Source: Amoebophrya sp. A120 (lineage: Eukaryota; Sar; Dinophyceae; Syndiniales; Amoebophryaceae). Taken from it: a stretch of 64,000 bases of DNA. This document shows, in pieces, positions 32,810 through 43,600 of the stretch. Numbering within the stretch: position 1 is the stretch's first letter; each line of letters begins with the position of its first letter. The position numbers and the translations under genes were made by a program. Location: the NCBI GenBank assembly GCA_905178155.1, contig CAJINV010000005.1, positions 5,731,754 through 5,795,753 on the forward strand, written 5' to 3'. The notes below the pieces were generated by a model. That model had not been told where the DNA came from. It was given only the letters and a program-made list of their open reading frames with translations, and ran no database searches.

Positions 32810-34501
32810 ATGGCGTCCACCGCAACCATTTCTAGTTCCTGTGCCAAGGTCCGGATCCGAAATTTCGCGGGTCACGAAGAAATCCTCAATGTTAATTCGG
32901 AGGTCTGTACAACCATCGGCGACCTGGTGGAGAGTTTCTACGCCCAGGACCAGGTTCTTGCGAAATTCCTGAAAGTTGGGCAATTGTACCCGCCCAAACA
33001 CCGCCTGAAATGGCTGAAGTGGGAGGAAGAACAATCTGAAGACCACGAAACATCGTCCAAGTTATCTGAAGAAAACAGCAACAAAGACAATGCAGCAGCA
33101 GATGCAGCCGCGGGGTTTTTGCCCACCGACGCAGCGTTGGATTTCAGTGCGGGGACTGCGTATCAGTTCGTGATCGTGGCTGCGCGCGATTGGCACGCAG
33201 AATTGGAAAAGCTGAAGCTGAAAAAACCGGATTGGGCTCTCGACGCAACAGGTGACGACGATCATGACGATGAACTCCATGACCATTTTGAAACGAAACT
33301 TGAGGAAGCCGTTGAAAATTTTTTCGGTTCTATGTCCTTCTCTGACGCACAAGACTTTATCTACGATCGTGCCTATCTGATTCCGCCGGCGCCTCCGACG
33401 GGTGATGCCGGGGAGTGGCGGTGGACAGAGACGGAGCCGTGGCGCCTTGTCGTCGAGGAACTCGCACGACACTTACCACATCGGCAGTACATACCCGACG
33501 GGGGCACGCCCGCACGGTATTATAGAGCGACGGGTAGTGGAAAAGATCGCTTTCGCTTCTGGCGGCTGATCCAGACCGTGCTCATGCTCCCGGTAAGAGA
33601 ATGGAAAAAGCACAGCAAGGACACGCAGTTTTTCGCCTTGCCTGAACGGGAAGAATACGCACACGACGTGGCATGCGCACTCCTACTCCACAACACGTTT
33701 TCCGGGGCCGCTTGGGGAGCTGCAGAAGAATCCGCTTTCGCAATCGCTCTGGCAGCAGCGGAACTCTCGGCTGGCACTGCTGCAAAGCTGGTGGCCAAGG
33801 CATTTGCTCCTACGCAGCAAGAGCTGTACATGTACAGCCCCTCGCTCCAGCAGGGATGTCGATACGGAACGCGCATGCCGATTTTCCACAGGGAAATAAA
33901 TAATACGGACTCACCGCTTCGTTCCTGCTTGTTCAGAGCTCCGATGAGGTTGCTGCTCCGCGATCTACATTCCAGAGGTAAACTGGATCAGCTTCTGGCG
34001 TCCTTGAGCCGGTTGTGCGGTCTTGCTGGTCTCAAGCTGGAGTGGGTGTCGAACATTGTGCCTGAGAGTATGGGCCACTATAGCTACGAGCCCGGGAGAT
34101 ACAGCCACGACGAACTAGAGGTTGTGAGAACAGCTGTGATCAAGGAGATCAAGCGCGAAGTAGAATACATCGCCACATGTGTCGGGGGTCAGGGAGCAGC
34201 GGCGCTCGAGATGTGGTCGTTTCTGTTTTCGGAGATCCAGGAATGTTTTCCGACATCAGATTTAATCGACATCGAACTAACTACCATGATGAAGGAGTTG
34301 GAGGAGCATGTCGCGGCAGCGAACGCCGACATTGTGGATGTTTTGGAAGATCTCGGCATCGCGAAACACATCGAGGAAACAGTGGCACGGTCCGGCTCGG
34401 CGCTGACCTGGGAGCACGATTTCGTTCCACACCTCCGGGAAAAGTTTTCCAAAAAAATCAACTCAAAGGAAGAACAACTTCATGACAATTTTGAAGAATA
34501 A
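32810..34501 (+). CDS. g10: 563-aa intronless paralogue of g9
   Basis: I take the ATG at 32810; the frame is open a little further upstream without ATG. The protein repeats the g9 layout: VRIRNFAGHEEILNV near the N-terminus, IGDLVESFYAQDQ, QLYPPKHRLKWLKWEEE, then FFGSMSFSDAQDFIYDRAYL, VLMLPVREWKKHSK, FFALPEREEYA and LHSRGKLDQLLASLSRLC. The coding sequence is continuous, without any IE, and the three IE sites of g9 are empty. Function unknown. The acidic stretch and C-terminal helices differ most between the copies. Confidence 0.85.
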   Translation: MASTATISSSCAKVRIRNFAGHEEILNVNSEVCTTIGDLVESFYAQDQVLAKFLKVGQLYPPKHRLKWLKWEEEQSEDHETSSKLSEENSNKDNAAADAAAGFLPTDAALDFSAGTAYQFVIVAARDWHAELEKLKLKKPDWALDATGDDDHDDELHDHFETKLEEAVENFFGSMSFSDAQDFIYDRAYLIPPAPPTGDAGEWRWTETEPWRLVVEELARHLPHRQYIPDGGTPARYYRATGSGKDRFRFWRLIQTVLMLPVREWKKHSKDTQFFALPEREEYAHDVACALLLHNTFSGAAWGAAEESAFAIALAAAELSAGTAAKLVAKAFAPTQQELYMYSPSLQQGCRYGTRMPIFHREINNTDSPLRSCLFRAPMRLLLRDLHSRGKLDQLLASLSRLCGLAGLKLEWVSNIVPESMGHYSYEPGRYSHDELEVVRTAVIKEIKREVEYIATCVGGQGAAALEMWSFLFSEIQECFPTSDLIDIELTTMMKELEEHVAAANADIVDVLEDLGIAKHIEETVARSGSALTWEHDFVPHLREKFSKKINSKEEQLHDNFEE

Positions 34502-36015
34502 AGATCAGACACCACGAATACATTATTTGCTGTTGACTACATCCATTGACTTCGATGCCTTTGCAACGCCCTTAACCTCGGTATTTACCTGCTGCATTCC
34601 ATCCTAATTTCTAAAACACCTTCATCGGGTTTCCACGACATCAATCCCGGAATGATATTTTCTTCGAGGACAATACTTTTCTCTTTTTTCTGAGTTATCT
34701 CATCTTACTTCGATTCATGATCTGAAACGAAATCGAATAGGAAATGATAATCAATTCCAATGTCTGGATGGAAAAAACAATATTGAATCTGAATCAAATC
34801 CAATCAAAATCTTTTCGAATGAAGATAGATAATCTCGGATCTGATGTGATTTATGAGATGATCGACAATTTGTGAAAAAAAGAAAATCAGAAAAAAAATA
34901 TAAATCTCCGAGGATATTTTTAGAAAAAAATCATAAATTTCCGAGGAAATATATCTATCCATCAGATTCAAAAAATGTTCTTTTCGAATAGATTTTCCTT
35001 TCTCGATAATATTTTTTGTTTAAAAAAAAGAAGTATGATCGATGGATCTATTTTTTCTTCAAAAATTGTTGTTATTGTATTTGATATATCGAATTGAAGA
35101 AAGATGATTGGTTGACCACGAACAGATAAATAATTAGATTTTGATCTTCTCATTGTTATTTCTCATAAATAGATGTTTATTAAGCTTTTCAATTTGAGTT
35201 GGTTCTGACAGGGAAGATCATGAGAGCGAAAAAAATGAGATAAACGATCGATCGGATTTATGATGAAGAAGATGATGATCGGAATTCATTCATATCTATC
35301 ATATTCTTCTCAGATCCATGGAGAGATTATGTGGGTATGATCCCATGATACAATCATTAATAAATTATCAAATTTCTTCAATGAACAACATCTACAGAAA
35401 AAAATTGTCACTCCAAATATTTCGAAGATTGGAAAGAAATATCACCATTTAGAATTTTCATTCATGGATCGGATGTGGCAAGAAAAAAATTTTTTAGGAC
35501 ATTGAGACTTTCATACGAAAAAAAAAAATCGATTCCAAGGATAATTTTTCTAGGATATCATTAGACATCGTAACTCGATATCCGAAGAGGTAGAATGAAA
35601 GAGATACAGATGAAATTGAATATTTGACATCACACCCAGGCACACACACATGAAGAAAGAAATCGAATGTGGCTCAATTGTTTGATTTGAAAAAACCTCC
35701 GTCATCTGGTGGTGGTTCTTGCCGTCGGTGGAACAGAGGATGGATCAAGATCGCACTCGTCATCATCACAACCATACATAGACAAATCCATCGTGGTGTC
35801 CTCGACCAACAAGGAGAAGGACAAGATCGTGGCTGTTTGTTTTCACTTGGAATTAGTATCCATATTGACGCCAAAAGTTCAAAAATCTCAATCACAAATC
35901 AACGATTTCTATTTCTCTCGAGGGAGATGTCACGGGGTTGAATGGATCCAATTCAAACAAGTTGATCTTATCGATGATGTCACTATTGACCAAAAAAGGT
36001 TATCTTCATCAGCAT
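34502..36015. other. AT-rich convergent strand-switch region
   Basis: g10 (+) ends at 34501 and the next gene reads on the - strand. 34680-35650 is strongly AT-rich with A and T runs and no convincing frame. A + strand frame at 35709-36140 (KEKDKIVAVCFHLELV) is weakly protein-like and cannot be excluded. Confidence 0.5.
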
Positions 36016-36420
36016 TCAATGTTCCTCCGCATCTTCCCGTTCCCCCGGTCGTCCGACTTGCAAAACAGCAACCAGTGCATGCCCTATCCAGGAGAAAACA
36101 CCCATCCATTTTTTGCATGTTGACAAACAGTGCTTTTGATGCGTGAGCATGTGATGATTGTCACGCATCATGCGTGACAATTTAGATGGAGATGGGTGTT
36201 TTATTTTCCTGGATACGTCCGCTGCGTTGGCGACAAAGTGGTCTTTCAGAATCAGTTCCACCGAGCACTGCAGCGGGAGATCCCCGCCCAACAGGTGGAT
36301 GCCTTGTTCGTGCAAGGATTTACAATATTCCTGCTTTCCCGCGACCGTTTCTAAAGCGGCGACCGAGGTTTGCTTGCACCAGTCCATGCTGCCGCTGGTG
36401 GCGAAGTCGGCGAACCTGGT
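36016..36420 (-). CDS. g11: - strand gene fragment
   Basis: From about 36420 downwards the - strand reads FADFATSGSMDWCKQTS, then ALETVAGKQEYCKSLHEQG and LLGGDLPLQCSVELILK, up to an IE-g at 36085-36215. Beyond it two frames are possible, both short, ending near 36016-36000. Upstream exons are not identified. No family recognised; the + strand also carries an open frame here, so even the strand is not certain. Confidence 0.35.
   Translation of the reverse strand, partial: TRFADFATSGSMDWCKQTSVAALETVAGKQEYCKSLHEQGIHLLGGDLPLQCSVELILKDHFVANAADVSRKIKHPSPSKLSRMMRDNHHMLTHQKHCLSTCKKWMGVFSWIGHALVAVLQVGRPGEREDAEEH
36085..36215. mobile_element. Introner element IE-g
   Basis: TATCCAGGAGAAAACACCCA at the left is inverted as TGGGTGTTTTATTTTCCTGG at the right, with GCATGACAA-like motifs inside. 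Flanks TGCCC and CGTCC match only partly. Confidence 0.75.
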
Positions 36421-37027
36421 TGATGTGGTTATTCTCTACTTATGTCCTGGGAATTTGTGTAGTTCGATGATGGACAGGCAAGAAGTTCTTCATTTGTGTC
36501 GCATAATCAAAAAAGAACATCATCGTGATCAAAAAGACGAAGAAATACTTGTCCATCCGGTTGTAGTGGGACCCGGGCTCCGTGAAAAAGCAATTTTTTA
36601 TGGAATGAAAAAAATCTGGTAGTTGTCCTGTTGCCCGAAGTGTTTTGATCATCAACATTTTTCCCATTCTTTACAACTACAAGTGAAGATTCTCGATCAT
36701 GTCTCGTCCATCTACAACTATTGCATGACAGATTACCAGCCATGCCCCGGCTGACGCCGGGGCGAGCGGCTGTTGTGGTGAGGCAGGACGATTTGCGGAT
36801 CGGGCCACAGCGCCAGAGCTTTGCGCACGGCGCGGTAGGTCGAAGGAAATACTGGCGCCGGTTTGCGCCATCTCAACCCGCTGGGCCTCCTGCGCGCTTC
36901 CCGCGCCTTCAGGCGCTATGCGCAGGGAGCAGCTGCAGCGACGCTTGGGGGCGAAGCGAAGCCGCCTCGGCGTAGGTGCCTGCCGAGGCAGAACGGGGGC
37001 CGCGATGCCCTTTTGTGATCACGCGCG

Positions 37028-37140
37028 AGAGGGTGGCCTGGGAGGGTGGCGCGAGAGGGTGGCGCGAGAGGGTGGCGCGAGGGGGTGCGCGAGAGGGTGC
37101 GCGGGACGGTAGCGCGAGGGGGTGGCGCGTTAGGGTGCGA
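37028..37140 (+). repeat. GC minisatellite, G-rich arm
   Basis: Units of the GAGAGGGTGGCGC type are repeated with variation. Confidence 0.85.
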
Positions 37141-37449
37141 ACCTACGCGACAAAAAAGGCCCAAAAAATCGACCCCTTGCCGGGCGGATTCGAGTTTTTT
37201 TAACCCTCTCGCAGACCCTCTTTTTCACCTCTGCCGAGAGGTGTTGCTAATAGTCCGGCTATACTCGCCGGTAGAGGTCTACAAAGGTGGCCGAGAGGTG
37301 GCCCAGAGGGTGCGCGAGAGGTTCGCCCTTATTCGCGCAACCTCTCGACACCCCTGTCCCCCTCTCGCTTACCCTCTCGGGGCCCTCTCGGCCACCTCCG
37401 GGCCCCATAGGCGCGGCTTTAGGGCGACCGGTTCGGCTGGCTATACTCG

Positions 37450-37580
37450 CGCCACCTCTCGGCCACCCTCCCGAATGACCTCCCGCGCCACCTCTCCACC
37501 TCTGTGGACCTCTTTTTGACCTCTCTTCACCTCTTTTTGACCTCTCGGCCACCTCTCTTCTATCCTCTGTAGACCTCTTT
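37450..37580 (+). repeat. GC minisatellite, C-rich arm
   Basis: Units of the CGGCCACCTCTC and TGACCTCTCTTCACC type, roughly the inverse complement of the G-rich arm about 300 bp upstream. The two arms could pair. Confidence 0.8.
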
Positions 37581-37630
37581 TTTCGCATGAATATAATAGA
37601 TAGTAATAGGATTTTGCAATTTATGAACTT

Positions 37631-40600
37631 CTATCCCGCGGCCACGACAAGTGGCGGGTGGCTGCATGATGCATGTTCAACATGTAGAGGGATGGTCAGT
37701 AGATGAAGTAGCAGCAGGACGACGGTGGCGAAGCCTGAAGATGAATCTCCTTTGATACGTATTACAGTGAAAAATACCCCCACCCCCGAACTTAGGAGCA
37801 TTTGTATTGCAAACCTTTCCAAATGAAACATTCGCCCTCTTGCATCTATCAGCATCACAGGTTTCCAATCGTGAATACAAAAAATTTGTATTGCAAAAGA
37901 CCCCAGCAAGAGCGCCGCTTGTCATGCAAGCGATACGATACACGCCTAGACTCTGCATCAGAAAGATTCATACTCCTTTCATGCATGACAAAAAGTTTTC
38001 ATTTGGAAACTTCGCATCACAAACTCTTGCAATTTCAGGGGTGGGGGGCACTTTTCACTGTGATAATACGCTCCGAAAACTCCTGATCCGGAAACGCCAA
38101 CTCGATTTGCTTCCGCACGTGCGTTATGCATTGCATATATGTCTGGGTCTGCTCTGCAAGAGTGCAAGTTTCTCATGCTTGTTCGGCAGGAGTCTTAAAC
38201 CTGTGTTGCGTGAGCAGGAAAAGCAGGGCCCCCTGCCTGTAAGGCAAAAACGCAGTTTGCCATGCGCAAAACGAAACACATAGCCCGTCATATTAAGCTT
38301 GTCATGCTTGGCTGCGCATTACAGGAGTGTGCCTGCCATTCACAGATTTGCATCACAAGTTTGTTTCCAGACGACCCAGACATATTTGGATTGGATATGC
38401 GTCATCTGCAAGTCGTGCGGTGTTCCCGACACGTGCGTCTGCAACCGGTGCGAAAAGGGCATCATAGTGCCTCTTTCGGTCGCTTGTTGGTACTGGTCCT
38501 TCGTGGTGGATGCCGGTAGAAGTTGTGGCGGCGCAGACGGTAGTTTAGAAGTAGATTTTTTTCCAGTCTGGTATCAAATGCAAAAGTATCTGGGTCTGGA
38601 AGAGTGTAAACTTGTCATGCAGGTTTTCCATGTCCCATGAGATCTGGAATGCGGGGCCCAGCGTGACAGACTCTGCGAGGTCTCTGCCATGCCTATCCTG
38701 CATGAGAAACTCGATCCCAACTTGGTCGAAAGTGGGCAGCTTTTGGCACTCATGCAACACAAATTTTTGCATGGTTCGGATTTAGCATGAGAAGTTGCAA
38801 TCTTCCAGACCCGGACATATTTGCAATGCATATCTGGTCCATGATGTTGCCGTCGTTTCCTGTCCGTGTCGCGATTTTTTTCGGCAGGAACCCATGGTAG
38901 GAACTCAATTGGTACTTTCCAGTTTCTGGACTCTTTGTCGCGACATCGCACCAGATCAAGGCGTAGTGTTGCACGGCTTCGACGACGGGCCCATATTTCG
39001 CCTCCAACCGGGCCTGCGCGGGGTCGGGAATGATATCAACGGAGGAGTTCTTCTTGTTGTTCGCCGTGCTGGTGGTGCCGCTTGGTCCAGTGTTGTGTTG
39101 CACGGGCGTGGCGGCCGTCATAGTTTGTGCTTCTGCTTGCGGGGTGGCAGAAGAAGCAGAATTGGTATTTTGGTTTGGCACTTGTGCAGCTCCCTGAAGA
39201 TGCTCTAGTTGTTTTTCATGCGGAGGTCGAGGTGTACTGGTAGACATCCCAGGAGCTGCTCCTGCACCTCCACCCACGGGCGGGTTCCTATCGACGATGA
39301 GGGTGACTTTTTTGTCGTCAAACAGTTGGGGTGGCACAGAATTCCCAGCATTCGTGTAGTTCCCTGCAGCACCTCCTGCACCAGGTGCAGCATGGTCAAC
39401 ACGACCCCCACCTCCAGTCGTCCCAGCACTCATAATTTTTCCCGCAGCTGTCGTCCCGGGAACATCACGACCATCTGGAGTCGCAGTTCTGCTGTCGCTG
39501 TAGTTGATGAACGGACCAGAATTACTACTATCTTCTTGACAACAAGATGAAACCACGACTTTCGTAAACCCGTCAGTCTGTTCGGCCAAGTCGAGTAAGT
39601 CGTACTGCAGCGCGTGATATCAAATGTAAAAGTGTCTGGTGTTTTGTCTGGAAACAAGACCTTGGTACAGCACGGGGAAGAGAACGACTTGAACTTTTTG
39701 AAGAAAGAAAATAAAAGAGAACTACGTGAATGCACTAGCTCGTCGTTCCCGTCCACTCTAGAACAATATATATTTTCATAGTTGTAATTCATCTTATATC
39801 AAAAGGAGGGAGATACGACCCGTAGCCATCATGGGTGATGTATCAATTACATAAAATAAAGAAGAAAAACACTGGTCTTGTAGGAGGGGCTAGGGGCTTC
39901 GCAAGTGCGCAGAAGGCCCGCTGTCCACCATTTTGAAACCCAACGCGAAAAGCTCGCGTCCCCCTCGCACTTTACCAGGACGACCCCGAAGGGTAAAAAG
40001 AGGAGAGAAAGAAGACCCCCGAAAGGAAGAACTTTTGAAAATTTCGGTACTGCGTTATCTATCGTGGTATGCCAGCCATCCCTAGCCGGAGAAACTCGAC
40101 TAGACTAGGGCGGTACTGGTTGTCTGGTGTTTTGTCTGGAAACAAGACCTTGGCACAGCACGGGGAAGAGAACGACTTGAACTTTTTGAAGAAAGAAAAT
40201 AAAAGAGAACTACGTGAATGCACTAGCTCGTCGTTCCCGTCCACTCTAGAACAATATATATTTTCATAGTTGTAATTCATCTTATATCAAAAGGAGGGAG
40301 ATACGACCCGTAGCCATCATGGGTGATGTATCAATTACATAAAATAAAGAAGAAAAACACTGGTCTTGTAGGAGGGGCTAGGGGCTTCGCAAGTGCGCAG
40401 AAGGCCCGCTGTCCACCATTTTGAAACCCAACGCGAAAAGCTCGCGTCCCCCTCGCACTTTACCAGGACGACCCCGAAGGGTAAAAAGAGGAGAGAAAGA
40501 AGACCCCCGAAAGGAAGAACTTTTGAAAATTTCGGTACTGCGTTATCTATCGTGGTATGCCAGCCATCCCTAGCCGGAGAAACTCGACTAGACTAGGGCG

Positions 40601-43600
40601 GTACTGGTTGTCTGGTGTTTTGTCTGGAAACAAGACCTTGGTAGCTTTTGCTACCTATGCATCAGAGATTTTTCTGTGTGCTGAAATGCGCATCACGAGT
40701 TTGTATTCTTCCAGACCCAGACATTTTTGCATTTGATACGTGAAAGCGGTTCCGAAAATGCTGTAGCTGGTTGTGGTAAATCAAAATGTCCTTCGTGTAA
40801 ATGGTGTTCTTCCCACAGATACGCGGGTAAATTTCGCCGTCCTGAAACAGAATCGTCTGGTTCATCGCGCTGGGAAACTGCTGAGGACAAGGAAAAGCAG
40901 GTGGCGGGGTAGGGGTTGGAGGTTGAAGGGCATGATTATTTGCAGCTTCCGCTGTAACGGGTCCTGCTAGGAAGTATCAAATGCAAAAGTGTCTGGGTCT
41001 GGAAGCACGCATGTTTGTCATGCTTGTCTGGCATGAGTGTTAAATCTGTCATGCACGCTAGCCAAGAGCAGCCCCGCTTTTCTGTCATGCAGAAACGCAG
41101 TCTGTCGCGCAGAATAGGCAACACCTAGAAGCTCAGAAACTTGTCATGCTGCGCCAGCACTTGTGGCTCCCTCATGATACGCCACCCAGCGTCACAAGTT
41201 TGTTCCAGACCCAGACATATTTGCACTGCATAGGAACGAGGGCAAGCCCAATTCCGCGTTCGTCAGATTTTGCTGCATCCGTGCCCCGATGGCCTGCGGG
41301 GCGTTGCTGAGAGGAAATAACTGGTCTGAAGATGGTGGAGAACAAGGGCCAGCAGCACTTGGATAGGCATTTACATTTCCAGGCACGACGGGCATGACAG
41401 CACTGGCAGCAGCTGACTGGTAGAAGCCTGGGCAAGTGGTCGTACTAGTTGCAGCAGAAGTTGTTGCCGGCGCCGGTGTAGAAGTAGTACTTGATGTGCC
41501 GGCGCACGCGAAGTCGGCGACCTGTGTAGTCCCATTCACAGCGCGCTCGTGTTGGTTCACCATTTCGGCGACCTGTATCGTAGTGCCCGGCATGGATGCC
41601 CCGATTCCTTTCAGCCGCAGTTCGTTCCGGACGAATTTTTCACTCGCCTGGTAGGCGTTCTCTAGAATTTGGTGGAGAAATATATGGCGCTGTCAAATTA
41701 TGGTGCTCCATCAAATTCTGTGGCCCAACATTTTAGTTGTGGAAAGCAAGACTCGACGAGGAAGCAAGGACTATTTCGCTTCTTGCCATGAACATTCGAC
41801 ACGGACCACAGTGCTAGGCAGCGCGTCGCAGTCGCACGCTTGTTAGCCTGCGGCCTCATTATGCGGAAGTTGAAATTCAGAGAGGGCGGTTTGCATGACC
41901 AACAACCGACAAGACAGCAACATAATTCCATGTAATCACAGAAGTTCTTGACAGCGCCATAAACGAATCCCACCGAAGACAGAGGCGGCGGCTGCCGCTG
42001 TTCTTGTTGCGCGCCGGAGATGCTGGAGATTTGAGTGTTGTAAAACTATTTCTCGTACTAAGTAGCTATCTGGCATAGGATAGACACTTTTTTTTGTCCG
42101 ATTTGAAAACATTGGCAACATGGGTATGATTTACCGTGAAACGGAGATGAAAACGAGATATTAAAGCACACTCATTCATAAAACATTTGTTTTTGTACCT
42201 TTTGCAGTCGTACAGCATGAACGCCGGGCTGTAATCGCTCCCGTCGGTATCCCGTAGAAAAAACTGCTCACCAACTTCTTCAACCTCAACTTGCAATGCG
42301 AAAAAGCGGAAATTTGGCATGCAAATCAGCAAAGAATTAGAATGTCAATTTAGTGGCATCTTGTTTACGCATGACAAGTTGAGGCTGGAAGTGGTGATTT
42401 TTCCGATAGATTATCAAGTTTCACATGGGATACTCAACCAGGAAAAACAAGTCATACAGCATTTTCAGGTAGTGCGAGCTCTTCGGATACCACTGCGGGA
42501 GTTCTGCGGTTCCCAAACAAGACTCTCCCCGTTGGAACAGCCATTCGTTGTTGCCACTCTCGCGCGGCCCGCCGCCCGCGTGGCTACTGCCCTTCTATCA
42601 AATGCAAAAGTGTCTGGGTCTGGAAGAGGCAAACTTGTGATGCTGCATTTGGATGGTGAAAAAATCTGTGTTGCATGAGCAGCAAGAGGGGCCAAGCTTG
42701 GCCACGCGTAGAGGGCATTTGTCATGCAGGATGTGCATCGATAGGCGCTCAAAAGATCTGTGATGCTATGGCATACATCACAGACATCATGGATCATGGA
42801 AAATGTGCATGGCAAACCTCTCCTCTTCCAGACCCAGACATTTTTACATTTGATACCTTTAGCAGTTTCGCGAATTGCAGCATTACTTCGATGCGCTCCT
42901 CATCCGATTTCAGTTCTTCCAGGAACATCCTGCGCCTCTGCAAGCGGTGGTAGTGGAGTATGGCGCTCTCAAGCGTTACATTCTCAGCTGATTTGTCATG
43001 CAAAATGAGCATCAACATGCACACAATGAAGCTGCTTCGCATGACGAATGTTGGAAAGGCTAAACAGTGCCTCAAGAATCTGTGCGGAATTTGTAATGCT
43101 ACAGGTGCAAGTAGAACCTCTCATCTCTTCTTTGACTTTTGGTTTTGCCATTATTGCATTACAAATTCATGTAACAGTTGAGAATGTAACACTTGAGAAC
43201 TTCATATGGAGTTGGTGCTGCACCATCTGTCGGCGTTGCTCCATGGAGGCCTGGTGGTTAGGGTGTCCGAAATTTCCGTACGCCGTCATTAACACCGTTT
43301 CGAAGGAGATCAACATCGGGCGGAGGACGTGCTCTATCGCAAGAAAAAACTGCTTCAGTGTGAACTTGTGATGTATAGAATGGAACACAGAACTATTTGT
43401 CTTGCTACATCTGCAAGACCTTGAATCTTTAGGGGTGTTTTCCCTTTGGAATCGCGCATGGCAAATTTTCTGTCTCATGTGTAACAAACTTGTGAAGCAG
43501 ATCTTGCAAAATCACCACAGTGAAACAGTTTTTTCGTGGGATATGCTCCTTAAAAAACGTGGCCACCCGCCGAATCACCACCCTCTCGGGCCGCACCCGC

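Larger units (their letters stand above)
36421..37630. other. Interval with inverted GC-rich minisatellites
   Basis: No gene is seen. 36740-37580 is GC-rich with R/G/A-rich chance frames on both strands. Confidence 0.5.

Noticed and set aside
38390-38460. A zinc-finger-like CxxCxxC pattern on the + strand
   Set aside because: It lies in antisense to a g12 exon whose frame is fixed by IE junctions on both sides; it is probably a coincidence of the reverse frame.
39905-40596. Duplicate 67-codon frames as a gene pair
   Set aside because: They are identical only because the 488-bp unit is duplicated; no start context, domain or IE supports coding.
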